Assembly (NCBI RefSeq): GCF_003325475.1
Contig: NZ_CP029495.1
Span: 2,232,001 to 2,296,000 of the forward strand
DNA from: Chromobacterium phragmitis
Lineage (GTDB): Bacteria > Pseudomonadota > Gammaproteobacteria > Burkholderiales > Chromobacteriaceae
Direction of reading: 5' to 3'
Length of the DNA: 64,000 bases
A program made the position numbers and the translations under genes. Of this stretch, positions 33,700 to 42,059 are shown piece after piece. Positions within the stretch are counted from its first letter, which is position 1. Each line of letters starts with the position of its first letter. Below the pieces are notes generated by a model, which did not search any database, was not told the origin of the DNA, and saw nothing but the letters and a program-made list of their open reading frames with translations.

Positions 33700-34997
33700 C
33701 CAGGCATCAGCATGCGCACCACCGCGGCCCCCATCACCAGCGTTGCGATCCAGACCAGAATGGTCATAGGCCGGCTGGCGGTGTATGCCCCCATCACCGA
33801 TTTTTTGGAAACCAATATGATGATCACCACCATCAAAGGCACGGCGACGACACCGTTGATGACTGCGCTCCAAAACAGCGCCTTCATCGGGCTGATCGGC
33901 GAGTACTGGATGCCGAGCCCCAGCAGCATGCTGACGGCGATGATGCTGTAAAAACCGCGAGCGTCGCGCACCTTGCGCTCCAGCCCTTCTTTCCAGCCCA
34001 TCACCTCCGAGGCCGCATACGCTCCCGCGCCGGCCAGGACCGGCACGCCGATCAGGCCGACCCCAATAATGCCCAAGGCAAACAACAGGTAGGCGGCATT
34101 GCCCGCCAGCGGGCGCAATGCGCTGGCGGCTTGCGCGGCAGTGGTGATGTCGGTGATGCCCGCGCTATGCAGCGTGACCGCGGTGGCCAGGATGATGAAG
34201 AAAGCGGTGATGTCCGAATAGAACATGCCGCTCCAGGTGTCCCAGCGTATGCGGCGCAACTCCGACGCCGCGACGCGCTTATCCAAGATCAGCGCGCGGC
34301 TACCCTTGATGGCCAGCATGTCCTCGACTTCTTCCGATGCCTGCCAGAAAAACAGATAGGGGCTGATGGTGGTGCCAAATACGCCTACTACCACGGCGGC
34401 GGCATTGGCATTGGGCGTGAAGCGCGGCCAGACCGTACGCAGAGCGACTTCTGACCATGGCACATGCACGGTGAAAAGAACCGCGGTGTAGGCCAGCAGG
34501 GTGAGGGTCAGCCATTTGAGAAAGGACACATAGCGATGATAAGGGACGAACATTTGCTGCAGCAGGATGGCAAAGACGAAAATAGTGGTCATCAGGTGGC
34601 GGTTCAGGCCGGAGATCAATTCCGTCACTTCTCCCATGGCGGCAACGTCTGCCGCGATGTTTAGAATATTGGCGATCAGCAGCAGCACGATCAATATCCG
34701 CAACACCAATGGCGAGAAGGCGTCTTTGATGTTGGCGGCCAGTCCTTTGCCAGTGACGCGGCCCATATTGCCGCACATCGATTGCACGGCAGCCATCAGC
34801 GGAAAGGCCAGCGGCATGGTCCATAGCATATTCAGGCCGAATTGCGCGCCGGCCTGCGCATAAGTGGCGATGCCACTTGGGTCGTCGTCCGCCACGCCGG
34901 TAATCAGTCCCGGGCCGATCCGCGCCAGTGGATGGGCCTTGATACGCTGCCACAGCGGTTGCCGTTTGCGAGTCTGAGCGGCCTTGCGAATTGTCAT
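33696..34997 (-). CDS. NRAMP-related divalent metal transporter (divergent metal-site motifs)
   Basis: 433 residues, about 11 membrane segments. It resembles NRAMP (MntH) transporters but with DDDPSGIATYAQAG in TM1 where classical members have DPGN, and GTTISPYLFFWQASEE in TM6 where they have an Met-Pro-His core. These changes remove the Asn and Met metal ligands and resemble NRAMP-related Mg2+ transporters, so the substrate may be Mg2+ rather than Mn2+ or Fe2+. GGAGG precedes the ATG at 34997. It converges on cbpM. Confidence 0.82.
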   Translation of the reverse strand: MTIRKAAQTRKRQPLWQRIKAHPLARIGPGLITGVADDDPSGIATYAQAGAQFGLNMLWTMPLAFPLMAAVQSMCGNMGRVTGKGLAANIKDAFSPLVLRILIVLLLIANILNIAADVAAMGEVTELISGLNRHLMTTIFVFAILLQQMFVPYHRYVSFLKWLTLTLLAYTAVLFTVHVPWSEVALRTVWPRFTPNANAAAVVVGVFGTTISPYLFFWQASEEVEDMLAIKGSRALILDKRVAASELRRIRWDTWSGMFYSDITAFFIILATAVTLHSAGITDITTAAQAASALRPLAGNAAYLLFALGIIGVGLIGVPVLAGAGAYAASEVMGWKEGLERKVRDARGFYSIIAVSMLLGLGIQYSPISPMKALFWSAVINGVVAVPLMVVIIILVSKKSVMGAYTASRPMTILVWIATLVMGAAVVRMLMPG

Positions 34998-35144
34998 GGG
35001 CGCATCCTCCACCGATTGCGGGCGCGGAGATGAGGCGGCCCCATCGCAAGCCATCGCCTTGCCAAGTCAGAGTTCGCTGCAGCCCGTCGATGCCTGATTT
35101 GCTGTCGTCAGCATGGCGAGCCGAGGTTGGCTTATGCAAATAGT

Positions 35145-35315
35145 CTACTTTTTAAGCTCATCTTTCAGTTTGCCCATGTCGGACTGGGCTTCGCCCAGGT
35201 TTTTCTCCTGGGTGCCTTTTTCTTCCAGGTTCTTGTTGTGAATGACCTTACCGGTGGCTTCCTTGATGCTGCCGGCGATCTCCTTGAATTTTCCCTTGAT
35301 CTGATCCTTGTTCAT
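35145..35315 (-). CDS. CsbD-family stress protein
   Basis: 56 residues: MNKDQIKGKFKEIAGSIKEA, then TGKVIHNKNLEEKGTQEKNL and a Lys-rich tail, a typical CsbD protein (hydrophilic, probably disordered, induced by general stress). GGGAGA precedes the ATG at 35315. Two cassette palindromes lie 68 and 97 bp upstream. Confidence 0.9.
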   Translation of the reverse strand: MNKDQIKGKFKEIAGSIKEATGKVIHNKNLEEKGTQEKNLGEAQSDMGKLKDELKK

Positions 35316-35382
35316 GGCGTTCTCCCGTTGGTTTGGACGCGATTGCAAGACAGTACGCAGTGCGTGTGGCCCAGCAATACCC

Positions 35383-35402
35383 TATGAGCGTAAGCGCGAA
35401 TG
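35383..35402. promoter_or_regulatory. Stress-regulon palindrome, site 6 (csbD, degenerate)
   Basis: TATGAGCG-TAAG-CGCGAATG. Spacer TAAG equals that of site 4; right arm off at two positions. Confidence 0.5.
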
Positions 35403-35411
35403 CGGGCGGGG

Positions 35412-35431
35412 TATGTACGGGAGCGCACATA
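35412..35431. promoter_or_regulatory. Stress-regulon palindrome, site 7 (csbD)
   Basis: TATGTACG-GGAG-CGCACATA, both flanks perfect and one mismatch between the core arms. It starts 29 bp after the start of site 6, about three helical turns, so two dimers could bind on the same DNA face. Confidence 0.68.
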
Positions 35432-35757
35432 TTCTCGGGAAAATTGGAGAGGCGGCCTTGGTCGATATTCAGCCTAAGGGAAAGCCAGGAAAAAAGGATT
35501 TTCATGCTTTTGGCTAGATGGGTGATGTAGCTGCGCGGCAGTCTTGCGGCTGCGAGGCGCTAGTCGTCCCGGGTAGGGTGTTGGCATCAGTAGAATCATG
35601 TGGTTAGCCAAGTTTTGGGCGGGAGTGTAATTCCTCAATCGCTTTCCAGAAGGGGAAAACCTGTTGGACTAGAATGTCTTGACTCACTGATATTTCACCT
35701 TGTCTGCCAAACCAACATGGAAGGTTATCGCTGCAAAATAGATGTCTAGTTTATATG

Positions 35758-36816
35758 GGCTTTGTTGCATAACCCCGCCACCAGCTGCGGTATGCTAAGG
35801 CGATGAACACCGCAGCACCCCAGAACAAGAAGCCCAAGCAACGCTACACGACCACCAACTGGCATGACTACGACGCGGCGCTGACCGCACGCGGATCGCT
35901 GCTGGTTTGGCTCGATAAGGACATGCAATGGCTGGCCCAGCCAGCTGGTAACAACGGCCGGCCAGTCAAATACACCGACGCGGCCATCCAGCTTTGTCTG
36001 AGCATTAAATGCTTGTTCAATCTGCCATTGCGCCAGCGTCTGGGCATGGTGCAAAGCCTGCTGTAGTTAGCGGGACTCGACTGGCCTGCGCCGGACCACT
36101 CCACCGTATGCCGTCGCCAGCGCACTTTGCAGGTCAAGATCCGCTATCGCCGCAGCACTGGCCCACTGCATCTACTGGTTGACAGTACAGGCATTCAGTT
36201 TCTTGGCGAAGGTGAGTGGAAACGCAAAAAACATGGTGCCGAATATCGTCGGTAGTGGCGCAAGGTACACCTGGGCATCGATGCAGAAACGCTGGAAATC
36301 CGGGCCATCGAGGTGACTGGCAATGGTGTGGGAGACGCACAGATACTGCCGGATTTGTTGATGCAGCTGCCGGCGGATGAACCCGTTGCCACGGCGACGC
36401 TAGATGGCGCTTATGACACCCAGGGCTGTTACGCAGCGCTACTTGAGCGGGGAATTATGCCGGTGATTCCGCCGCGCAAGAATGCGAAGCCGTGGAAGTC
36501 GAAAATTGCCGGTAGCGAAGTCCGCAACGCTGCGATTGCAGCGTGCAAACGCTTGGGGCGAAGAATCTGGAAACGCTGGAGCGGCTATCACCGGCGCAGT
36601 CTGGTGGAAACAAAGATGCACTGTTTCAAGCGACTGGGCAGTCGGGTGATGGCACGTACCTTTGATCGGCAGGTGGCGGAACTGCAAGTGCGCGCGGCAC
36701 TATTGAACCGCTTTACCGCCCTGGGCTGCCCGAAGACCGTGGCGGTAGCGGCGATGGGGTAAATCCACCTTGGGAAAGGGGACCCTCGTTCTTGTGTGGG
36801 GTTATGCAACAAAGCC
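35758..36816 (+). mobile_element. IS5-family insertion sequence (copy 2)
   Basis: 1059 bp with perfect inverted repeats GGCTTTGTTGCATAACCCC at 35758-35776 and 36798-36816. The transposase has two amber codons. It is related to, but clearly different from, copy 1 (protein identity moderate, different ends). No target duplication is visible. Confidence 0.88.
35803..36762 (+). pseudogene. IS5-family transposase with two in-frame TAG codons
   Basis: One frame runs from MNTAAPQNKKPKQRYTTTNW to VAVAAMG over 319 codons but holds TAG at 36064-36066 and 36253-36255. Copy 1 has Lys (QSLLKLAG) and Gln (EYRRQWRK) at these positions. DDE motifs are otherwise kept (VDSTGIQFLGEGEW, LDGAYDTQGC, HRRSLVETKMHCFKRLG). 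Not expected to make full-length transposase. Confidence 0.9.
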
Positions 36817-36895
36817 GTTGTAGACTGCGATTGAAGTGCCGTCCATCATGATAAAGACATTTTTTGAGGACGGCCTTCCCGCCGTGTTAATCGAT

Positions 36896-37780
36896 CTATG
36901 AAGCCGATTGGTTTGTCTCTTTGTACCAGATCGTCGCACCGTAGCTGGAGTCGTGAAAGGCCGGCATGATGTCCCCCTTCTGGAATGGCTGCCGCGAGTC
37001 AGTTCGAGCCGGCGTCCACCAGATTCCGCCTTCAGGACATGCGTTTCCACCTTCGCAACGTAGCCCACTGGCAGGTGCCTCGGCTGGCATTGTCGGTACG
37101 GGCTCGGCATCATCAAAACGTGCATACCACTCGAGCGTGTTGGCTTTAGTGAAACCTTCCGCATCGTCCATGCAGGTATGCAACTGCTCGGGATTCGGAA
37201 CGCGGATTGGCTTGAGCACCTGGTTAACCGCCACATAGGCGGGTGGGTGGCCGTTTTCAGGTGCCCCGACATCCGGCAATACCCCGGCCTGGACGATCAG
37301 CCTGCCGTTGTTGGTTTCTTGTACGCTGACGTCGGGCAATTGGAGTTGCTGCTTGAGCACGTCGATACCGCCAAGTTGCTCGATATAGCGAGGCCCAAGC
37401 AATGTCAGCCAGCTGACGCCTTTGATGTGGTCCGACAGGTTGTCCCCGTCAATCAGTGCGGACGAGTCGACCATCAGTCCACTGTAGCGCTGCGCTATTT
37501 GAAATTCGTAGGGTTGGAATTGATGGCGATCATAGGGGAGATTGCAGGCCAGACCCGCATAGCCATGGTCAACATCCAGCGTTTCGCAGAAGTAACGCAC
37601 CCACTCCCTAAACTTCTGCTCGCCGTCCGCATCGGCTAGCAATTGCCATGGCAGCATGATCTTGACGCAAGACATGGCGCCATAGGGATCGCTCTCGGCA
37701 TTAGAGGTCAGCGCTGAAATGGAATACTCGGCAGCGACTTCGCCGTTTTTCTCACTTTGCAGAACCCAGAAAACAGCCAA
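36896..37780 (-). pseudogene. DUF3396-type T6SS immunity protein, 5' truncated by the IS21 element
   Basis: The visible 294 codons show the DUF3396 core (REWVRYFCETLDVDHGYAGL, then RYSGLMVDSSALIDGD and GVSWLTLLGPRYIEQLGG) and a C-terminal GNACPEGGIWWTPARTDSRQ segment seen in proteins of T6SS effector-immunity sets. Known DUF3396 proteins have about 60-80 more N-terminal residues. Here the frame continues upstream without a good start straight into the IS21 end (37791), so the front of the gene is lost. The TTG at 37780 is only the first possible start. No effector partner is nearby. Confidence 0.75.
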
Positions 37781-37963
37781 GCCTGTCCGCTGCGCGTCCG
37801 ATATTACCCAACTCTGCGCGTTGAATTTTACCCAGGGAGGAAAGCCACTTCCGTCTAGGGGTGGCTGTGGATAAGTCTAATACATTCCAGTAGCCTGATT
37901 CAGTTCGATGTCACCAATACCGAGGGCTTGGTGCTGTGACCCTCACCCCCGGTAGATCAGTAC

Positions 37964-38764
37964 CTAGAATGGCTCTGCTTCGTCAGCCCCTCCTAGCCGC
38001 GTTTTCTCCCTGGCCTTGATTCTCGATTTCGCCGTATCGCTGCTATGACGGAACCGATAGGACTCGTTACCCGTCTCGACGATATGGCAGTGGTGCGTCA
38101 ATCGGTCGAGCAAGGCTGTCGTCAGCTTGGCATCGCCAAACACGCTGGCCCATTCGCCGAAGGTCAGGTTGGTGGTAATCATCACACTGGTGTGCTCGTA
38201 CAGCTTCGACAGCAGGTGGAACAGCAAGGCCCCACCTGCCTGGCTGAATGGCAAGTAACCCAGCTCGTCCAGAATCACCAGGTCAACCCGCATCAACGCG
38301 AACGCCAGCTTGCCCGCCTTACCCGCCGCTTTCTCCTGCTCCAGCAAGTTGACTAGATCCACGGTGGAGAAGAAGCGTACCCGTTTGCCGTGGCGCGTAA
38401 TGCCAGACACGCCCAATGCGGTGGCAAGGTGTGTTTTGCCGGTACCCGTGCCACCAATGAACACGACGTTATGTGCACTCTCGCTGAACGACAGGTCTGC
38501 CAGCTCGGCGATCAAATGCTGATCCACCTTAGTCTGACTGAAGTCGAACCCCGCCAGGTCGCGATGCGCAGGAAACCTGGCGGCGTGCATCTGGTAGCTG
38601 ATTGACCGCATGGCGCGGTCGGTTTCCTCTGCGGCCAGCAGGTGTTCAATCAGCCAGCGCGATGACTCGATAGCGCTTTGGGCATCTTGCGTGACGATCT
38701 CATCCCAGGCGCCGGCCATGCCGTAAAGCCGCAATGCCTTTAGCTTGCTCGCGATCTCATCCAT
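37964..38764 (-). CDS. istB: IS21 helper ATPase IstB
   Basis: 266 residues. AAA+ Walker A in FIGGTGTGKTHLATAL, Walker B in RVDLVILDELGYLPFS, and a NLTFGEWASVFGDAKLTTAL segment typical of IstB. It helps IstA in target choice and transposition. Its start overlaps the istA end by 8 bp. Confidence 0.95.
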   Translation of the reverse strand: MDEIASKLKALRLYGMAGAWDEIVTQDAQSAIESSRWLIEHLLAAEETDRAMRSISYQMHAARFPAHRDLAGFDFSQTKVDQHLIAELADLSFSESAHNVVFIGGTGTGKTHLATALGVSGITRHGKRVRFFSTVDLVNLLEQEKAAGKAGKLAFALMRVDLVILDELGYLPFSQAGGALLFHLLSKLYEHTSVMITTNLTFGEWASVFGDAKLTTALLDRLTHHCHIVETGNESYRFRHSSDTAKSRIKAREKTRLGGADEAEPF

Positions 38765-40250
38765 GGCGGGCTCCCGTGCGCAGGCTGTCGTAGCGTTCTG
38801 GATCAGCCAGCGGCGCTTCCTGGACGGCGAGCTGCGTTTCCGCCTGCTCCGGCATCGGCGACTGCTTGAGCCGGTTTAGTACGTTCTCGATGTGCTCGAC
38901 GCTCGGGTTACCCGACTCCAGTACCAGCTCGACGGCAACCAGCACGACCTCCAGCCCCGAGCGTGGCACCGCCGCCAGCAGTTTGGCCATGACGCGGTCA
39001 CCGCCTTCGCGCTTGAGTAATAGCCGTCGCAGCCGCTGTAACGGATCTGGCAGGTCGGCGAATGGCGCACCGTTACGCAGAGCGCCGGGCTTACGCTCGA
39101 TCAGCGGGAGGTAGTGCTGCCAGTCGTAACTCGTGTGGTGGCTGCCGAACCGGCGCGCGTGGGTGGCCACGATAGCGTCGTTGGCCACCAGGTCGATCCG
39201 CTCAGGGTAAACATGAATGCTCACCATCTGGCCGACCAACTCACAGGGTGCTGAGTAACGATTGCGGTCGTAGTGCACCAGGCAGATGCTGTTGACCTTG
39301 CCCAGCGTCTCCACGTAGCCGTCGAATGGCGTGACCATCGGCATCAGCTGTGGCTGCTCATGTTCCAGCATCTCGGCGATGGTGAGGCCATCGAACTCAC
39401 CATGGCGCAGCTCCTGCCATAGCGTGCGGCAACGACTAAGCAACCAGACGTTCAGTTCTGCAAAGCTACTGAACCGTTGCTTGGCGGCCTCTTGCCAGAT
39501 GCGCGGGCGACTGTCCTGCACATTTTTCTCGACGACGCCTTTCTCCCAGCCGGAAGCGACGTTGCAGAAGTCCGGATCGAACAGGTAGTGCGATGCCATC
39601 GCGGCGAAGCGGGTGTTGACCGCTCGTGCCTTGCCACGTTTGACCTTGTCGACGGCAGTCTTCATGTTGTCGTAGATGCCGCGGCGCGGAATGCCGCCGA
39701 GTGCCGTGAATGCGCGGGTGTGGGCATCAAACAGCATCTCGTGGCTTTGGGTGGGATAGGCCTGCACAACGAAGGCGCGGCTGGCGCATAGCTTGAGGTG
39801 CGCCGCCATGATCTTGCGCCAGATGCCGCCGATCACCAGACGCTCCTCGCTCCAGTCGAATTGGAAAGCCTCACCCAGCTCAAAGCGCAGTGGCACGTAC
39901 GCCTTGGTTTGGCTCGTGCCACCACCAGCCCGCCACTGTCGGATGAAGGCCATCACTCGGCTGTAGTCGCCGGAGAACCCTGCTGCCTTGAGCTCGGCAA
40001 AGAGCTTGAGCGCGCTGCGGCGCTCGCGCTTGGGACGGTGTAAGTCCGTCTCCAGCATTTTGGTGAGCTGCACCGCATACGGTGCGATCTTGGTTTCAGC
40101 GGGTTTCCGCTGGTACTTCGGCGCCGTGCCTTCCGCCGCCTTGAGCCAGTGACGGATCGTTTTGCGGGTCAGCCCAGTTCGCCGCTCAATTTCAGATAGC
40201 GATAGGCCATCTCGGTAGAACAACCTGCGAACAATGCCCAGTTCTTTCAT
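38757..40250 (-). CDS. istA: IS21 transposase IstA
   Basis: 497 residues. N-terminal helix-turn-helix (LSLSEIERRTGLTRKTIRHW), DDE core (AFQFDWSEERLVIGG, RGIYDNMKTAV, KGVVEKNVQDSR) and a C-terminal beta domain. The ATG at 40250 has GGAG eight bases upstream; a GTG at 40259 is possible. The frame is intact, so this element may be active. Confidence 0.95.
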   Translation of the reverse strand: MKELGIVRRLFYRDGLSLSEIERRTGLTRKTIRHWLKAAEGTAPKYQRKPAETKIAPYAVQLTKMLETDLHRPKRERRSALKLFAELKAAGFSGDYSRVMAFIRQWRAGGGTSQTKAYVPLRFELGEAFQFDWSEERLVIGGIWRKIMAAHLKLCASRAFVVQAYPTQSHEMLFDAHTRAFTALGGIPRRGIYDNMKTAVDKVKRGKARAVNTRFAAMASHYLFDPDFCNVASGWEKGVVEKNVQDSRPRIWQEAAKQRFSSFAELNVWLLSRCRTLWQELRHGEFDGLTIAEMLEHEQPQLMPMVTPFDGYVETLGKVNSICLVHYDRNRYSAPCELVGQMVSIHVYPERIDLVANDAIVATHARRFGSHHTSYDWQHYLPLIERKPGALRNGAPFADLPDPLQRLRRLLLKREGGDRVMAKLLAAVPRSGLEVVLVAVELVLESGNPSVEHIENVLNRLKQSPMPEQAETQLAVQEAPLADPERYDSLRTGARHG

Positions 40251-40440
40251 GGTGATCACTCCATTCTCCTGCTGAAAAATTCAGCAGGGGGATTGAACAC
40301 CCTGGGTAGTTTTGAACGCGCACTAGCTCCTGAAAACTGGGTAATTTTCTATGCGTACGCACAATTCTTGCTCAAAACGCGTTGACGATGATCGTTGATG
40401 GCCTAGTGATGCGTTTTTTTGCAGAGCGGGCAGGAGTGTG

Positions 40441-40500
40441 ATGTAGGCATGTATTAGGATGGATTTACGCGGACTGTAAATGCCTACATAGTGCCTACAT
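40441..40500. promoter_or_regulatory. TGCCTACAT sites at the right island end
   Basis: Two direct copies at 40481-40489 and 40492-40500, 11 bp apart as on the left, and one inverted copy at 40441-40449. They lie 56-115 bp inside the right attachment repeat and fit arm-type integrase sites. Confidence 0.6.
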
Positions 40501-40512
40501 GAGTTTGAAATG

Positions 40513-40552
40513 CATCAAGGGGTTACGAGAAAAATCTCGTAACCCCTTGATG
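40513..40552 (-). terminator. Perfect 18-bp hairpin supplied by the island behind the tRNA gene
   Basis: CATCAAGGGGTTACGAGA-AAAA-TCTCGTAACCCCTTGATG. It sits 4 bp past the CCA end of the tRNA, where the original terminator was before the island inserted. It lacks a long U tract but probably ends tRNA transcription and may hinder readthrough into the island. Confidence 0.65.
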
Positions 40553-40555
40553 TTA

Positions 40556-40633
<78 letters not shown>

Positions 40634-40668
40634 GAGAGAACCCGCTCGCGCGTTTTCTCGTCAAACTG

Positions 40669-40745
<77 letters not shown>

Positions 40746-40820
40746 ACATTTCGATGCTTGCGCACCGAGACGCGAAATATACGCATCGCCCCATGCGCTG
40801 TCAAGCCCTGTTTGGAAAAA

Positions 40821-41978
40821 TCACAGCGTGTAGCAGCGGTCGCCGCGGGCGAAGCCCAGCCAGTCTATGGAAACGCCCTTGCCGAAGCCCATCGCCTTGA
40901 AGGTTTCGCCCATTTCCTGCGGCGACAGCAAGCGCTGTGCCGCCTTGGCCACCGGCAGATAGCTTTTCACGTCGTTGGCGTCCAGCGACTGCAGCCGGTC
41001 CACCAGGCCGCAGTTGACCAGAAACTGCGCCTGGCTGGTATAGCCTATCAGGTCCAGGCCGGCATCGATGCCGCTTTGGGCGACGGCGCTGAAGTCGACG
41101 TGGCAGGTCAGGTCCATCAGGCCGGGCAGGTAGAACGGGTCCTGCACCGTGTGGTGGCGGTAGTGACCCAGCAGCGTGCCCATGCTGCGCTCCGGGTGAT
41201 AGTACTCGGACGCGGCGTGGCCGTAATCGATCATCAGGATGGCGCCGCGGCGCAGCGCGCCGGCGACGGTGGCGATGAAGCCGCGGTTGGCCAGGCTGAT
41301 CTCGGTTTCGTAGCGCGGGATGTCCGGCACCAGCTGCGCGGCCAGCTCGGCCAGCGCGGCGTTTGCGAAGTCGCGGTCTTCGTAGGCGAAAGCGCCGTCG
41401 CGGATGGTGACGCCGCGCTGGCGAAGCTGGCGGTTTTCGTCGCGGAACGCCATCTCGCAGGGCATGGCGTCCAGCAATTCATTGCCGATGACGATGCCGT
41501 CTATGGCGTCCGGCAGGCGGCTGGCCCATTCGACGCGGCCGGCCAGGTGCGGCAGCGCGGCGCCGATGTTTTCGCGCTGGCGTTCCATCAGGTCCGGCGA
41601 CAGGTCCAGGATCACGTATTTTTGCGGCAAGCAGCCCAGCGCTTCCAGTTCGGCCAGCAGGTCTATCGCCAGCTTGCCGGTGCCGGCGCCGAATTCGTAG
41701 ATGGCGCCGGCGGTCTGCGGCAGCAACTCGGCCAGCTGGCGGGCCAGCGATTGGCCGAACAGCGGCGTCAGCTCCGGCGCGGTGATGAAGTCGCCCTCCG
41801 CGCCCAGCTTGCTGCTGCCGGCGGCGTAATAGCCCATGCCGGGCGCGTAGAGCGCCAATTCCATATAATCCGAAAAGGGTATCCAGCCGCCGGCGTCGGC
41901 GATGGCCTGGCCGATGCGGCCGCATAGGGCCTGGCTGAGCGCCAGCGCTTCGGGGCTGGCGGCGGGAAGGGTGGTCAT
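40821..41978 (-). CDS. SAM-dependent methyltransferase, MidA/NDUFAF7 family
   Basis: 385 residues. Family motifs: FSDYMELALYAPGMGYYAAG, DFITAPELTPLFGQSLARQL, IYEFGAGTGKLAIDLLAELE (SAM motif I) and IVIGNELLDAMPCEMAF. NDUFAF7 methylates an Arg of a complex I subunit in eukaryotes; the bacterial role is not settled. It is divergent from the pteridine reductase gene, with starts 82 bp apart. Confidence 0.9.
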   Translation of the reverse strand: MTTLPAASPEALALSQALCGRIGQAIADAGGWIPFSDYMELALYAPGMGYYAAGSSKLGAEGDFITAPELTPLFGQSLARQLAELLPQTAGAIYEFGAGTGKLAIDLLAELEALGCLPQKYVILDLSPDLMERQRENIGAALPHLAGRVEWASRLPDAIDGIVIGNELLDAMPCEMAFRDENRQLRQRGVTIRDGAFAYEDRDFANAALAELAAQLVPDIPRYETEISLANRGFIATVAGALRRGAILMIDYGHAASEYYHPERSMGTLLGHYRHHTVQDPFYLPGLMDLTCHVDFSAVAQSGIDAGLDLIGYTSQAQFLVNCGLVDRLQSLDANDVKSYLPVAKAAQRLLSPQEMGETFKAMGFGKGVSIDWLGFARGDRCYTL

Positions 41979-42059
41979 GGTGGTCGTCCTGCTACAATGT
42001 GGCGCGATTGTGGTGCAAAGCGCCGCGCCCGTGAAGAGGCAATTCTAAACGAGGAAGCA

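Larger units (their letters stand above)
35316..35757. other. Intergenic region with csbD control sites
   Basis: 442 bp without a gene; the first 116 bp carry the csbD operators, the rest up to the second IS5 copy shows nothing I can identify. Confidence 0.5.
37791..40363 (-). mobile_element. IS21-family insertion sequence
   Basis: About 2.57 kb with istA and istB intact. The ends share TGCGCGT/TGTGCGT termini and repeated TTACCCA and TGCGCGTT-N6-TACCCAGGG blocks, two per end (for example 37814-37840 and 40300-40325), the multiple terminal repeats typical of IS21. No target duplication is seen, so exact ends are uncertain by a few bases. Confidence 0.82.

Noticed and set aside
21771..36255. 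All three nonsense codons in the cytochrome and IS5 copy 2 remnants are TAG, suggesting amber readthrough in the island.
   Set aside because: CAG to TAG is a common single transition, the third comes from AAG, the BON gene has a TGA, and normal genes in the window use TAG as true stops (for example cbpM and ttcA). Simple decay explains it.
40351..40363. TGCGTACGCA palindrome resembling a regulon half site.
   Set aside because: It belongs to the terminal repeat of the IS21 element, with a matching block at its other end.
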